The position numbers were made by a program, and so were the translations under genes. Below are positions 7,788 to 17,473 of a stretch of DNA of 64,000 nucleotides, in pieces. The DNA is from Burkholderiales bacterium. Lineage in GTDB: Bacteria > Pseudomonadota > Gammaproteobacteria > Burkholderiales > Burkholderiaceae_E. The stretch's first letter is position 1. The number at the start of each line of letters is the position of its first letter. The notes beneath the pieces are model-generated. The model saw only the letters and a program-made list of their open reading frames with translations. It was not told the origin of the DNA and did not search any database. Where the stretch lies: the NCBI GenBank assembly GCA_027487815.1, contig JAIYCW010000001.1, positions 1 through 64,000 of the forward strand, read 5' to 3'.

Positions 7788-9296
7788 TCAACGCTTTCGC
7801 ATGATCGAGCCCAATACCCCTCTCAGGATTTCACGCCCCAGGGTTGATCCGATCGAGCGAGCAGCACTTTTGGTGAGCGCCTGCAACACCGAATCGCCGC
7901 GCCCGGATTTGCTGCTCAGCACCTCGCCCGCCATATCCTTCATGCGCTCGGCCCAGCCGCCGCTGGCCTCCGATGGTTCGGCCGAAGGGCTTGCCCCCTC
8001 GGTCGGGTGGGTCGGCCCCTTTAACTTTTCATAGGCCGATTCGCGATCAATTGCGGTGTCGTAAACCCCAGCCACCAACGATTCACGAATCACCTGAGCG
8101 CGCTCATCATCATTGAGCGGGCCAATGCGCGAAGCTGGAGGCATCACAAAAGCTCGTTGCACGATTTCCGGCCGCGCCTTGGCATCGAGCAAGGAAATCA
8201 GCGCTTCGCCCACCTCAAGCTCAGTGATCACCTGGGCTGCGGAAAACTCGGGGTTGGCGCGCATGGTATCGGCCGCGGCTTTCACTGCCTTTTGATCCTT
8301 GGCGGTAAAGGCACGCAAGGCGTGCTGCACACGATTGCCCAATTGCGCCAACACGGTATCGGGCACATCAAGCGGGTTTTGAGTCACAAAAAACACGCCC
8401 ACCCCCTTGGAACGAATCAGCCTGACCACTTGCTCGACTTTCTCCAGCAAGGCCTTGGGAGCTTCATTAAAGAGCAGATGCGCTTCATCAAAAAAGAACA
8501 CCAGCTTGGGCTTTTCCAAATCTCCCGCCTCGGGCAGGGTTTCAAACAGCTCCGAGAGCAGCCAAAGCAGAAATGAAGCGTAAAGACGCGGGGCATTAAG
8601 CAATTTATCGGAAGCCAAAATATTGACGACTCCTCTGCCTTGCGCATCGGTTTGCATCAGATCGGCCAGATTGAGCATCGGTTCGCCAAAAAACTTGTCG
8701 CCGCCCTGCTCGGCCAGAGTCAGCATCGAGCGCTGAATCGCTCCAATCGAGGCAGCAGACACATTGCCATACTCGGTAGTGAACTCCTTGGCGTTCTCCC
8801 CCACAAACTGGAGCATGGCGCGCAAATCCTTCGCATCCAGAAGAAGCAAGCCACGTTCATCGGCGATCTTGAATACCAACTGAAGTACGCCAGCCTGAAT
8901 CTCATTGAGATTGAGCATGCGCGCGAGCAAAAGTGGCCCCACATGGCTGATCGTGGCCCGTAAAGGATGACCTTGCTCGCCATAGGCATCCCAAAGCGTG
9001 ACTGGAAAGGCCTGCGGATCGGGCATGGTGATGCCGCGTTGCTGCAAGCGCTCGACCAGCTTGGGATTTACCGCCCCAGCCTGGGCCAACCCGGCCAGGT
9101 CGCCCTTGACGTCAGCCATAAACACCGGCACGCCAATGGCGCTGAGCTGCTCGGCCAGGCGCTGCAGGGTCACGGTTTTGCCGGTGCCGGTAGCGCCAGT
9201 GATCAAGCCATGCCGATTGGCCATCGCTGGCAAGATGCCAAAAACATGCTGACCTTGTTTGGCCAGATCGAGGGGGGCAAGCACGGAGCCGGACAT
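7788..9296 (-). CDS. HerA-like ATPase, DUF853/YjgR family
   Basis: RecA-fold, HerA/FtsK-type cytosolic ATPase of about 502 residues from the ATG at 9296 (GGGA six bases upstream); a TTG four codons earlier is the alternative. Walker A is GATGTGKT at residues 34-41, Walker B is [13 protein letters not shown], followed by a sensor-like [11 protein letters not shown] and an arginine-containing [12 protein letters not shown]. The C-terminal part carries a Gly/Ser-rich tail ending in [15 protein letters not shown]. Family function is not established; E. coli YjgR is the best known relative. It is divergent from yebC with 52 bases between starts. Confidence 0.9.
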   Translation of the reverse strand: MSGSVLAPLDLAKQGQHVFGILPAMANRHGLITGATGTGKTVTLQRLAEQLSAIGVPVFMADVKGDLAGLAQAGAVNPKLVERLQQRGITMPDPQAFPVTLWDAYGEQGHPLRATISHVGPLLLARMLNLNEIQAGVLQLVFKIADERGLLLLDAKDLRAMLQFVGENAKEFTTEYGNVSAASIGAIQRSMLTLAEQGGDKFFGEPMLNLADLMQTDAQGRGVVNILASDKLLNAPRLYASFLLWLLSELFETLPEAGDLEKPKLVFFFDEAHLLFNEAPKALLEKVEQVVRLIRSKGVGVFFVTQNPLDVPDTVLAQLGNRVQHALRAFTAKDQKAVKAAADTMRANPEFSAAQVITELEVGEALISLLDAKARPEIVQRAFVMPPASRIGPLNDDERAQVIRESLVAGVYDTAIDRESAYEKLKGPTHPTEGASPSAEPSEASGGWAERMKDMAGEVLSSKSGRGDSVLQALTKSAARSIGSTLGREILRGVLGSIMRKR

Positions 9297-9348
9297 TCTG
9301 AATCCCAATGGTAAAATCCAAGGTTCACGATCTTACTGCCTTCAGACC

Positions 9349-10074
9349 ATGGCTGGACATTCGAAGTGGGCCAATATTCAGCATCGCAAGGGGCGGCAAG
9401 ACGCCAAACGCGGTGCGGTATTCACCCGACTCATCAAGGAAATCACAGTAGCTGCCCGAATGGGCGGGGCGGATGCCTCGGCTAACCCGCGCTTGCGCCT
9501 GGCGATGGACAAAGCATCGGACAACAATATGTCCAAGGAAACCGTGCAGCGCGCAGTGCAGCGCGGCGCTGGCGGCCTGGAAGGCGTCAACTATGAAGAA
9601 ATCCGCTATGAAGGTTATGGCATCAATGGCGCGGCCGTGATTGTGGATTGTATGACCGACAACCGCACCCGCACCGTCGCTGAAGTCCGTCATGCCTTTT
9701 CCAAATACGGCGGCAACCTGGGCACCGATGGCTCGGTAGCGTTTTTGTTCAAACACTGTGGCCAATTGCTTTATGCCCCGGGCACCTCCGAGGATCGGGT
9801 CATGGAAGTTGCGCTTGAGGCCGGCGCTGAGGATGTGATCAGCGATGAAGAGGGTGGCATTGAAGTGCTGTGCAGCCCCTATGACTTCTCCAACGTCAAA
9901 GCCGCAATGGAAGCTGCGGGCCTGAAAGCCGAGGTTGCCGAAGTCACCATGAAGCCCAGCATGGAAGTGGTGTTTGAGGGCGATGATGCGCAGCGCATGC
10001 AAAAGCTGCTCGATGTGCTGGAGTCACTTGATGATGTGCAGCAGGTGTTTACCAGTGCTGTGATTGCTGCCTGA
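9349..10074 (+). CDS. yebC: YebC/TACO1 family protein
   Basis: Cytosolic protein of 241 residues starting [22 protein letters not shown], the signature N-terminus of the YebC/TACO1 family. These proteins act in translation of difficult (for example polyproline) stretches and have also been described as transcription regulators. [18 protein letters not shown] and [10 protein letters not shown] are family blocks, and the length is normal. The ATG at 9349 is set by the family N-terminus; the frame upstream to 9259 covers the opposite gene's start. It heads the housekeeping operon, with purD starting two bases after its stop. Confidence 0.95.
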   Translation: MAGHSKWANIQHRKGRQDAKRGAVFTRLIKEITVAARMGGADASANPRLRLAMDKASDNNMSKETVQRAVQRGAGGLEGVNYEEIRYEGYGINGAAVIVDCMTDNRTRTVAEVRHAFSKYGGNLGTDGSVAFLFKHCGQLLYAPGTSEDRVMEVALEAGAEDVISDEEGGIEVLCSPYDFSNVKAAMEAAGLKAEVAEVTMKPSMEVVFEGDDAQRMQKLLDVLESLDDVQQVFTSAVIAA

Positions 10075-10076
10075 CG

Positions 10077-11387
10077 ATGAAAGTGCTTGTGGTTGGTGGT
10101 GGTGGTCGAGAGCATGCGATGGCTTGGCGTATTGCGCGATCACCGCGCGTGCAAAAGGTATTTGTAGCGCCGGGCAATGGCGGCACCGCACTCGAACCCG
10201 ATCTGGTGAATCTGCCCATTACGGATCTCAACACTCTGGCCGCATTTGCCGAGCATGAGGGTATCGGCCTGACAGTGGTAGGGCCCGAAGCACCTCTCGC
10301 CGCGGGCATCGTGGATCTGTTTCGCTCGAAAGGCTTGCGCATTTTTGGCCCGAGCAAACTGGCTGCCCAATTGGAGTCTTCCAAGGATTTTGCCAAGCGC
10401 TTCATGATCCGCCATCAGATCCCCACGGCGGCCTATGCAACCTTCACCGATGCGGCCCAAGCGCATGCCTATATCGATCAGCATGGCGCGCCAATTGTCA
10501 TCAAGGCTGATGGCCTTGCTGCCGGCAAAGGCGTAGTGGTAGCGAGTTCGCTGGCTGAAGCTCACGCAGCAGTTGATGCCATGCTGATCGACAACAAGAT
10601 GGGCTCGGCAGGCGCTCGGGTCGTGATCGAAGAATTTTTGGTGGGCGAGGAAGCCAGCTTCATTGTGATGGTCGATGGCAAGAATATTCTTGCGCTCGCC
10701 AGCAGCCAGGATCACAAGCGTTTGCTGGATGCCGACCAGGGCCCCAACACCGGTGGAATGGGCGCTTATTCGCCGGCCCCGGTGGTCACGCCTTCAGCGC
10801 ATGCGCAGGTGCTGCGAGAAATCATCGCTCCCACGGTTGCAGGCATGGCCAAAGACGGGATTCCTTACACCGGGTTTTTGTATGCGGGCTTGATGATTGA
10901 TGCGCAGGGCAAGGCAAAAACGCTTGAGTTCAATTGCCGCCTCGGTGATCCGGAAACCCAGCCGATCATGGCCCGGCTCAAATCTGACTTTACTTTGGCC
11001 CTGGATGCCGCGATCGATGGCAAACTCGATCAGATCGAGCTGCAGTGGGATCGGCGCACCGCGCTTGGCGTAGTGCTTGCCGCGCAAAACTATCCTGATG
11101 AGCCGGTCGTTGGGGATGTAATTCAAGGACTCAACCCTCGGGGTAATCATGGCGCTGAGGATCAGATGGTGTTTCACGCAGGCACCCGATCCAGCGATGC
11201 CGGCGTAGTAAGCAGTGGCGGCCGGGTGTTATGCGTGACCGCGCTTGGCGATTCAGTCAAAATGGCCCAACTCGCCGCCTACCGGGCGATTGATGGCCAT
11301 GAGGGCCCACCCATCCACTTCCGGGGAATGCAATACCGCCATGACATTGGTTATCAAGCCATCGGACGCAAACGCAATGCTGGATAG
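10077..11387 (+). CDS. purD: Phosphoribosylamine-glycine ligase
   Basis: GAR synthetase of 436 residues, step two of de novo purine synthesis: ATP-dependent joining of phosphoribosylamine and glycine. The N-terminus has [17 protein letters not shown]. The ATP-grasp domain has [17 protein letters not shown] and [14 protein letters not shown], and the catalytic block [11 protein letters not shown] and [11 protein letters not shown] is present. It follows yebC by two bases. The C-terminus ([15 protein letters not shown]) is as expected and overlaps the start of hemF. Confidence 0.96.
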   Translation: MKVLVVGGGGREHAMAWRIARSPRVQKVFVAPGNGGTALEPDLVNLPITDLNTLAAFAEHEGIGLTVVGPEAPLAAGIVDLFRSKGLRIFGPSKLAAQLESSKDFAKRFMIRHQIPTAAYATFTDAAQAHAYIDQHGAPIVIKADGLAAGKGVVVASSLAEAHAAVDAMLIDNKMGSAGARVVIEEFLVGEEASFIVMVDGKNILALASSQDHKRLLDADQGPNTGGMGAYSPAPVVTPSAHAQVLREIIAPTVAGMAKDGIPYTGFLYAGLMIDAQGKAKTLEFNCRLGDPETQPIMARLKSDFTLALDAAIDGKLDQIELQWDRRTALGVVLAAQNYPDEPVVGDVIQGLNPRGNHGAEDQMVFHAGTRSSDAGVVSSGGRVLCVTALGDSVKMAQLAAYRAIDGHEGPPIHFRGMQYRHDIGYQAIGRKRNAG

Positions 11388-12291
11388 CCGCGCGGTCAAG
11401 GACTACCTCACCGGCTTGCAAGAGCGCATTGTGCAGGCGCTTGAAGGCGTGGATGGCCACAGCTTCATGCGCGATCAGTGGGAGCGGCCAGAAGGCGGCG
11501 GCGGGATCAGTCGCATGCTGGAGGAAGGCGCGTTTTTCGAGCGTGCGGGCGTCGGGTTTTCGCATGTTTTGGGCACCAAGATGCCCGCCTCGGCCACCGC
11601 AGCCCGCCCGGAGCTGGCCAATCGGGCCTGGGAAGCGATGGGAGTTTCGCTGGTGCTGCATCCGCGTAATCCTTATGTGCCCACCGTGCATATGAATGTG
11701 CGCTTCTTTATTGCCAATCCTCCGGCCGGCAGCGATGCCGAGCCGGTGTGGTGGTTCGGCGGCGGCATGGATCTCACTCCGTACTATCTTGATGATCAGG
11801 ATGCCCGCCACTTCCATCTCACCTGCAAGCAGTCCCTCGATCCCTTCGGCCCCGAGCTGCATCAGCACTACAAAACATGGTGCGATGACTACTTCTTTCT
11901 CAAGCATCGCAATGAGCCACGTGGCATAGGCGGCGTGTTTTTTGATGATTTAAGCGAGGGCGGCTTTGAGCGCTGCTTTGCGATTCAGCGCTCAGTGGGC
12001 GATGCGTTCCTGTTGGCTTATCTGCCGATTGTTGAACGTAACCGGGACCGGGCCTATGGCGAGCGTGAGCGTGAGTTTCAGGCCTATCGACGTGGCCGGT
12101 ATGTGGAATTTAATTTGGTGTTTGACCGAGGCACTTTGTTTGGCCTGCAATCGGGCGGGCGTACTGAATCAATACTGATGTCGATGCCACCCCGAGTCAG
12201 CTGGAAGTATCGCTGGGAGCCGCAAGCCGATTCGCCTGAAGCGCGCCTAACCACCCACCTACTGCAGCCCCGCGATTGGCTGACGCCCTGA
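11341..12291 (+). CDS. hemF: Oxygen-dependent coproporphyrinogen-III oxidase
   Basis: Aerobic heme-pathway enzyme that oxidatively decarboxylates coproporphyrinogen III to protoporphyrinogen IX. Family blocks are [36 protein letters not shown] split by short variable parts, [15 protein letters not shown] with conserved His, [24 protein letters not shown] and the C-terminal [12 protein letters not shown]. Two starts are possible: ATG 11341 (316 residues, overlapping purD by 47 bases) and ATG 11377 (304 residues, 11-base overlap). The second fits the family length and operon spacing well, but neither has a strong ribosome-binding site. Confidence 0.94.
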   Translation: MTLVIKPSDANAMLDSRAVKDYLTGLQERIVQALEGVDGHSFMRDQWERPEGGGGISRMLEEGAFFERAGVGFSHVLGTKMPASATAARPELANRAWEAMGVSLVLHPRNPYVPTVHMNVRFFIANPPAGSDAEPVWWFGGGMDLTPYYLDDQDARHFHLTCKQSLDPFGPELHQHYKTWCDDYFFLKHRNEPRGIGGVFFDDLSEGGFERCFAIQRSVGDAFLLAYLPIVERNRDRAYGEREREFQAYRRGRYVEFNLVFDRGTLFGLQSGGRTESILMSMPPRVSWKYRWEPQADSPEARLTTHLLQPRDWLTP

Positions 12292-12959
12292 ACCAAGCTG
12301 CACCGCGCCCGCGTATCGGCATCTTCGGCGGCAGCTTTGATCCGGTGCATTGTGGGCATTTGATGTTGATGCGCTGGGCTATTGAAACGCTGAAGCTTAA
12401 TCAATTGCTGGTGATCCCGGCGCAGCGCTCCTGGCAAAAATCAGCCCCCGGGGCCAGCCCTGAAGCACGGTTGGAAATGCTGCGCCTGGCACTGCAAACC
12501 CTCGATCAGGAGCTCGCCTCGCGTATCATGGTGGATGCTGTTGAGCTTAAGGGGCGCACGCCCAGTTACACTGTGCCTACGCTCAAGATCCTGAGAGAGC
12601 GTTTTGGCCCTGACACCAGCTTGGTGTTGTTGATGGGCAGTGATCAGCTGCACAACCTGTCCACCTGGTATCGCTTCGAAGAATTACTTGGCCTGGCGCA
12701 TATTGCAGTGACACAGCGCGAGCAGGTGGCACTACAAGACTTTCCACCCGCAGTTGAAGCCTTGGTGCGGGGATCCGGAGTGCAAATATTGCCGGATGTC
12801 GCGCAAGGCTCGATCGTGTTTTTCCGTATGCCGCTCATGCCGGTATCCTCTACCCGCCTGCGGGCAGACCTTGCCGCCGGACATGATGTTGGAGCATTAT
12901 TGCCGCCAACGGTCGCGGCTTACATCGCACAGCATCAGCTGTACACCAAAGGAGTTTGA
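12276..12959 (+). CDS. nadD: Nicotinate-nucleotide adenylyltransferase
   Basis: NaMN adenylyltransferase of 227 residues, making deamido-NAD in NAD synthesis. The nucleotidyltransferase signature [18 protein letters not shown] contains the HxGH-type motif, and the C-terminal [10 protein letters not shown] matches the family SSTxxR. There is no ATG before the first strand, so a TTG at 12276 is the only reasonable start (CTG 12288 otherwise); it overlaps the end of hemF by 16 bases. The gene ends with an AAAGGAG that serves as ribosome-binding site for rsfS. Confidence 0.93.
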   Translation: MADALNQAAPRPRIGIFGGSFDPVHCGHLMLMRWAIETLKLNQLLVIPAQRSWQKSAPGASPEARLEMLRLALQTLDQELASRIMVDAVELKGRTPSYTVPTLKILRERFGPDTSLVLLMGSDQLHNLSTWYRFEELLGLAHIAVTQREQVALQDFPPAVEALVRGSGVQILPDVAQGSIVFFRMPLMPVSSTRLRADLAAGHDVGALLPPTVAAYIAQHQLYTKGV

Positions 12960-13565
12960 TTGGATCTTCGTAAATTACAACGTCTGGTAGTGGATGCCCT
13001 GGAAGACGTCAAGGGGCAAAACATCGAAGTCTATGACTCGACTGCAATCACCGAGCTGTTTGACCGGGTGGTAGTGGTGAGTGGTACTTCGAATCGACAA
13101 ACCCGCTCGCTCGCCATGCATCTGCGTGATCAGGCGAAAGCGGCCGGGATCGACCAGATCAGGATCGAAGGCGAAGACACAGGCGAATGGGTACTTGTTG
13201 ATCTTGGCGATGTAATTGTCCATGTGATGCAGCCCGCGATCCGCCAGTACTACAACCTTGAAGAGCTTTGGGGTGCCAAGCGGGTGCGCGTGCGCCTGGG
13301 TGCAGTATCGCCCGGAGCTGTGGTTGAAGAAGAAGACGAACCCGAGCAGGCTCCTGCTGCAACGTCGAAAAAAACTGCCGCGAGGAAACCTGCAGCAAGC
13401 AAGCCCTCAGCCAGCAAACCCTCCGCTGCAAGAGCCACTGCCGGGCGCAGCACGGAAACCGACCGCCCAGCGCGCAAGCCAGCCGCTAAAACTTCGGCTG
13501 CCAGGAAAGCGCCCTCCGGAGCGACTGGAGCGCGCAAGGCCCCTGCCCCACGTGGCGGGCGCTAG
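12960..13565 (+). CDS. rsfS: Ribosomal silencing factor RsfS with Ala/Lys/Pro-rich tail
   Basis: RsfS binds ribosomal protein uL14 and blocks subunit joining when nutrients are low. The conserved domain runs from residue 1 to about 115 (LVVDALEDVKGQNIEVYD, VVVSGTSNRQTRSLA, EWVLVDLGDVIVHVM, YYNLEELWG). The start is a TTG immediately after the nadD stop, with AAAGGAG five bases upstream inside nadD. After the domain come an acidic patch (EEEDEPEQ) and about 80 residues of low-complexity Ala/Lys/Pro/Ser sequence, very basic overall, which roughly doubles the usual protein length. The tail overlaps the probable start of rlmH. Confidence 0.93.
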   Translation: MDLRKLQRLVVDALEDVKGQNIEVYDSTAITELFDRVVVVSGTSNRQTRSLAMHLRDQAKAAGIDQIRIEGEDTGEWVLVDLGDVIVHVMQPAIRQYYNLEELWGAKRVRVRLGAVSPGAVVEEEDEPEQAPAATSKKTAARKPAASKPSASKPSAARATAGRSTETDRPARKPAAKTSAARKAPSGATGARKAPAPRGGR

Positions 13566-14055
13566 TCGGGCAGGCTCCACTAAACCCGCAATTCGTGTGA
13601 TTGCGGTTGGGCAACGGCTGCCCAGCTGGGTTTACGACACCGTCAATGACTACACCCGGCGGTTGCCACCCGCCTGGGCTGTTGAGTGGGTGGAGGTCAA
13701 GGCGGCCATCCGTGACAGCACTGCCACGCCCATTCAGTGGATGCAGCGCGAAGCCCAGGCGATCGAAACTGCATTACCAGCCCAATCCCTGCGAATTGTG
13801 CTGGATGAGCATGGCAAAGACCTCACCACCAGCGCTTTGGCCCAACGCATGCAAACCTGGCAGGAAAGTGGGCGCAGCCCTTGCCTCATCATCGGCGGCC
13901 CGGATGGTCTGGATGCAGGATTCAAGGCCAAAGCCGACGAAACCCTCAAGCTCTCCAGCCTCACTTTGCCGCACCCCCTGGTTCGCGTGGTCCTCGCCGA
14001 ACAACTCTACCGAGCCTGGTCCTTGATGACCGGCCACCCCTACCATCGTGAATAA
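13552..14055 (+). CDS. rlmH: 23S rRNA pseudouridine1915 N3-methyltransferase RlmH
   Basis: SPOUT-class SAM-dependent methyltransferase that modifies pseudouridine 1915 in helix 69 of 23S rRNA. The core begins IRVIAVGQRLPSWV and contains LRIVLDEHGKDLTT, the SAM-knot LIIGGPDGLD, LPHPLVRVVLAEQLYRAW and the diagnostic C-terminus HPYHRE. No ATG precedes the first strand. I take GTG 13552, inside the end of rsfS, giving 167 residues; a GTG at 13597 would cut into the first beta strand, and an ATT in between is possible. No ribosome-binding site is obvious, so coupling to rsfS is likely. It overlaps maf by 8 bases. Confidence 0.92.
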   Translation: MAGASRAGSTKPAIRVIAVGQRLPSWVYDTVNDYTRRLPPAWAVEWVEVKAAIRDSTATPIQWMQREAQAIETALPAQSLRIVLDEHGKDLTTSALAQRMQTWQESGRSPCLIIGGPDGLDAGFKAKADETLKLSSLTLPHPLVRVVLAEQLYRAWSLMTGHPYHRE

Positions 14056-14644
14056 GATTTATCTGGCTTCCAAAAGCCCGCGACGCCAGGAGCTCTTGCG
14101 CCAGCTCGGCGTTGCCTTCGAGCCACTTTGGCCCTTGGCAGAGGAAGCCGAGGCTGCCGAAGCCTTGGAGGTTCGCTTGCCAGGCGAAACCCCGGTGCAA
14201 TATGTGCAGCGGGTGGCTTTAGCCAAACTCCAGGCGGCGTGCGAGCGGCGCTTATCGCGCAACCTTCCTGCCCTGCCGATCCTCACAGCCGACACCACCG
14301 TGGCGCTCGGCAGCACGATTCTGGGTAAACCAGCTGACGCTAACGAGGCCTGCTCTATGCTTCAGGCGCTAAGCGGCAAAACTCATAAAGTGCTCACCGC
14401 AGTGGCTGTGGCCCGACCCGAAAGCTGGCAACCCAAGGTGGTATTGAGCCGTTCGCGGGTATTGTTCGCGCGATTGAGTATTACCCAGATTCGCGAGTAT
14501 GTCGCCACAGGTGAGCCCATGGACAAGGCTGGCGCTTACGCTTATCAAGGCGGAGCGGCGCGCTTCGTGCGAAAAATTGAAGGTAGTGCCAGCGGTATCA
14601 TCGGACTACCGCTTTACGAAACCGCGCAACTTCTCAAGCTATGA
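14048..14644 (+). CDS. maf: Maf-family nucleoside triphosphate pyrophosphatase
   Basis: House-cleaning pyrophosphatase of 198 residues. The N-terminal SKSPRRQELLRQLGV is the Maf signature. TADTTVAL carries the catalytic Asp, ILGKPADANEACSML the following helix, and GAYAYQG...RFVRKIEGSASGIIGLPLYET the C-terminal block. The YhdE subgroup hydrolyses dTTP and UTP; subgroup assignment here is by likeness only. It starts with GTG overlapping rlmH by 8 bases, and its TGA overlaps the rng ATG (ATGA). Confidence 0.93.
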   Translation: MNKIYLASKSPRRQELLRQLGVAFEPLWPLAEEAEAAEALEVRLPGETPVQYVQRVALAKLQAACERRLSRNLPALPILTADTTVALGSTILGKPADANEACSMLQALSGKTHKVLTAVAVARPESWQPKVVLSRSRVLFARLSITQIREYVATGEPMDKAGAYAYQGGAARFVRKIEGSASGIIGLPLYETAQLLKL

Positions 14645-16110
14645 CCCAAGAGATTCTTATCAACCACACTGCGCATGAGACCCGTGTGGCCATTGTGCAG
14701 CAGGGTGCGATTCAGGAACTCCTGATAGAGCGTGCTGCAACCCGCGGCATTGTGGGCAATGTCTATCTGGGCAAGGTCTCGCGGGTCTTGCCGGGTATGC
14801 AATCGGCATTCGTCGACATCGGCCTGGAGCGCGCGGCATTTTTGCACGTGGCCGATGTCTGGCAAGCCAGGCAGGGCAATAGCAAGAGCTCCAATAATGC
14901 AACAGCGCCTATCGAGAAAGTCTTGTTCGAGGGCCAGACCCTGATGGTGCAAGTCATCAAGGATCCTCTCGGTACCAAAGGCGCTCGCCTGTCCACACAG
15001 ATCAGTATTGCCGGGCGCTTGCTCGTGCATTTGCCCCAAGACCCGCATATCGGTGTCTCGCAGCGTATCGGGGATGAAACCGAGCGCTCCCAATTGCGCC
15101 AACGCCTGCAGGGTTTGATGCCCGAAGGCGCAAAAGGCGGCTTCATCATTCGCACTTCTGCAGAGGAGGCGAGTGATGATGACTTGCGCACCGATATCGA
15201 CTATCTGCAAAAACGCTGGCAACAGATTCTTGGCTTGAGCGGCAAGCAGCCCGCGCCCTATTTGCTCTATCTGGATCTGAGTCTGACGCAGCGGGCCTTG
15301 CGCGATATCGCTGATGAGCAAACCACTGTCATCCAAATTGATCATGCGGGCGAGCTTGAAGCATTGCGCGAGTTTGCCCGGCAATACACCCCGAGCATAA
15401 CTGGCAAGCTGAAAATGTTTGCTGGCGACCGACCGATCTTCGAGTTGCATTCCATTGATGACGAGATCGAGCGGGCTTTGGCCAGGCGGGTTGATCTGAA
15501 AAGCGGCGGCTACCTCATCATTGATCAAACCGAAGCGCTCACCACGATTGATGTGAATACCGGAGGGTTTGTTGGCGGGCGCAATTTCGATGAAACCATT
15601 TTCAAGACCAATCTCGAAGCCGCCCATGCAATCGCACGCCAATTGCGCCTGCGCAATCTTGGCGGCATCATCATTCTTGACTTCATCGACATGGCCGCTC
15701 AGGAGCATCGCGATACCGTGCTCAGCGAACTGCGCAAAGCTCTGGCTCGTGACCGCACCAAATCTGCCGTCAATGGCTTCACTTCACTTGGGTTGGTTGA
15801 AATGACCCGCAAGCGCACCCGCGAATCCCTGTCGCATATCGTGAGTGAGTCCTGCGTAGTTTGCGCCGGCAAAGGTCATGTCAAGACTGCGCGCACTATC
15901 TGCTATGAAATCCTGCGTGAGATCGAGCGCGAAGCCAAGCAGTTCAACCCGCGCGAATTTCGTGTCGTTGCATCCCAACCTGTCATTGATCTGTTTCTTG
16001 AAGAAGAGGCCCAACCGCTTGCCAGCTTGAGCGCAGCGATTGGCAAGACGGTAGCCTTGCAGGTCGAGACCGTGTATGGTCAGGAGCAGTACGACATCGT
16101 ATTGATGTAA
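14641..16110 (+). CDS. rng: Ribonuclease G
   Basis: Endoribonuclease of 489 residues that matures the 5' end of 16S rRNA and degrades mRNAs. It has an N-terminal S1-like domain (GNVYLGKVSRVLPGMQSAFVDIG with an inserted Ser/Asn-rich loop around residue 80), a 5' sensor region, and the DNase I-like catalytic part with TTIDVNTGGFVGG and GGIIILDFIDM holding the metal-binding Asp residues. ESCVVCAGKGHV supplies the CxxC zinc link. The C-terminal RNase E scaffold is absent, so it is RNase G rather than E. The ATGA overlap with maf marks it as the last tightly coupled gene of the operon. Confidence 0.95.
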   Translation: MTQEILINHTAHETRVAIVQQGAIQELLIERAATRGIVGNVYLGKVSRVLPGMQSAFVDIGLERAAFLHVADVWQARQGNSKSSNNATAPIEKVLFEGQTLMVQVIKDPLGTKGARLSTQISIAGRLLVHLPQDPHIGVSQRIGDETERSQLRQRLQGLMPEGAKGGFIIRTSAEEASDDDLRTDIDYLQKRWQQILGLSGKQPAPYLLYLDLSLTQRALRDIADEQTTVIQIDHAGELEALREFARQYTPSITGKLKMFAGDRPIFELHSIDDEIERALARRVDLKSGGYLIIDQTEALTTIDVNTGGFVGGRNFDETIFKTNLEAAHAIARQLRLRNLGGIIILDFIDMAAQEHRDTVLSELRKALARDRTKSAVNGFTSLGLVEMTRKRTRESLSHIVSESCVVCAGKGHVKTARTICYEILREIEREAKQFNPREFRVVASQPVIDLFLEEEAQPLASLSAAIGKTVALQVETVYGQEQYDIVLM

Positions 16111-16117
16111 AGGTTTC

Positions 16118-17452
16118 ATGCAGGTGCGCTCCAGCCCCAACGTGTGCGTTTCGCGGCGCCAATTGATCGCCACTATCGGGGGCCTGCTTGCTGCCACCAA
16201 GCCCGCAGGTACGTTTGCGCAAAGCCCTTCGATGTTTCGCATACCGGGTGAATTTGAGCCAACCGCTGCGCTATGGATGGGCTATGACCAGGGCCATGCA
16301 GAGTTCACCACGGCGTTGGTCAGGCTGCTGATCGATCATGTGCCGATACGCATCCTGGTATCAACCCAAGCCAAAGCGAATGCCGCTCGCCAGTTGCTCA
16401 ATGAATCAGGCATTGATACTCAGCGCCTGCGCTTCAGCGTGGAATCCACCGCGATGTTTTTCTTGCGTGATGCAGCGGTATTTGCCCACGCACCAGCGAG
16501 CGCTGGACGCCCTACTACACTTGGTGTTGTGGACTTTCAATGGAATCAGTATGGCCTGCCCGGATGGTGCGCCAACCGGCATCGCAATGAACCCACCCGA
16601 ATCGCCCAATGCAGTGGCCCGGCCCGTCCGCCTGAACAAGTGCTCGATCAGCGTATCGCACGCCTGACCCGCGCCTCGGTGCTGAGATCAAGCATCACGA
16701 TTGAAGGTGGTGCTGTTGAAGTAAACGGACAGGGGCTGATGATCGCGAATCGGGCCTTGCTGATGCAGCGTAACTCCCGCCTGTCCATCGGCGAAATTGA
16801 AAGGCAATTGCTGCGCTTGCCTGGCGTCACGAAAGTCATCTGGCTGCCCGCCGGGCTGGCGGAAGATCCCCATTTGCGCTCGGTGATCACTCGCGGTTAT
16901 GTGGGCTGGGGTACTGGCGGGCACACCGATGAGTTTGTGCGCTTTATCGCGCCATCCACCGTAGCGCTGGCCTGGCCCGATGCAAAACTCGCGCGCGAAC
17001 ATCCAGTGGTTGCGCTGAATCTGCTGCGCATGCAAACCAACTATGACATCCTCAGCCAGGCCCGTGATCATCGCGGACAAAGCCTGCGAGTCATCAAGCT
17101 GCCGATGCCGCGTCCGATTCAACGCAGCATAGTGCTATCAGAAAATGCCGATCCCGCTTGGTCGGATCAATGGACCGCCGACTTCTTTCATCCGCGCGAG
17201 AATTTGAAGCAGGGCGATGAGCTGATTCAAATGGCGGTGGCAAGCTACCTGAACTTTGTCATCGTCAACAATCACCTGATCTTGCCCGACTACCGGTCTC
17301 ACGGCACACCCGCTTGGCTTCAAGATCAAGTCATACAATTACTCAGCGATGCACTACCAGGCTATCGAATCAGCCTGATCGATGCCATCGGATTAAACTG
17401 GGTAGGCGGTGGCCCGCATTGCGCCACGTTGAAAGAGCCCCGCCTGGGTTAA
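16118..17452 (+). CDS. Exported agmatine deiminase-like protein (PAD_porph family)
   Basis: Guanidino-modifying enzyme family, 444 residues. The N-terminus has SRRQLIATIGGLLAATKPAG, a twin-arginine-like signal peptide, so the mature protein should be periplasmic. The body matches agmatine deiminase/peptidyl-arginine deiminase: FLRDAAVF, ITIEGGAVEVNG, GTGGHTDEFVRFI with the catalytic His-x-Asp, and a C-terminal NWVGGGPHCATL with the nucleophilic Cys. Cytosolic AguA forms usually lack export signals, so the in vivo substrate may differ. It starts seven bases after rng and ends 21 bases from the convergent VWA gene. Confidence 0.85.
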   Translation: MQVRSSPNVCVSRRQLIATIGGLLAATKPAGTFAQSPSMFRIPGEFEPTAALWMGYDQGHAEFTTALVRLLIDHVPIRILVSTQAKANAARQLLNESGIDTQRLRFSVESTAMFFLRDAAVFAHAPASAGRPTTLGVVDFQWNQYGLPGWCANRHRNEPTRIAQCSGPARPPEQVLDQRIARLTRASVLRSSITIEGGAVEVNGQGLMIANRALLMQRNSRLSIGEIERQLLRLPGVTKVIWLPAGLAEDPHLRSVITRGYVGWGTGGHTDEFVRFIAPSTVALAWPDAKLAREHPVVALNLLRMQTNYDILSQARDHRGQSLRVIKLPMPRPIQRSIVLSENADPAWSDQWTADFFHPRENLKQGDELIQMAVASYLNFVIVNNHLILPDYRSHGTPAWLQDQVIQLLSDALPGYRISLIDAIGLNWVGGGPHCATLKEPRLG

Positions 17453-17473
17453 AGCAGGGGTTAAATCAGAGGC

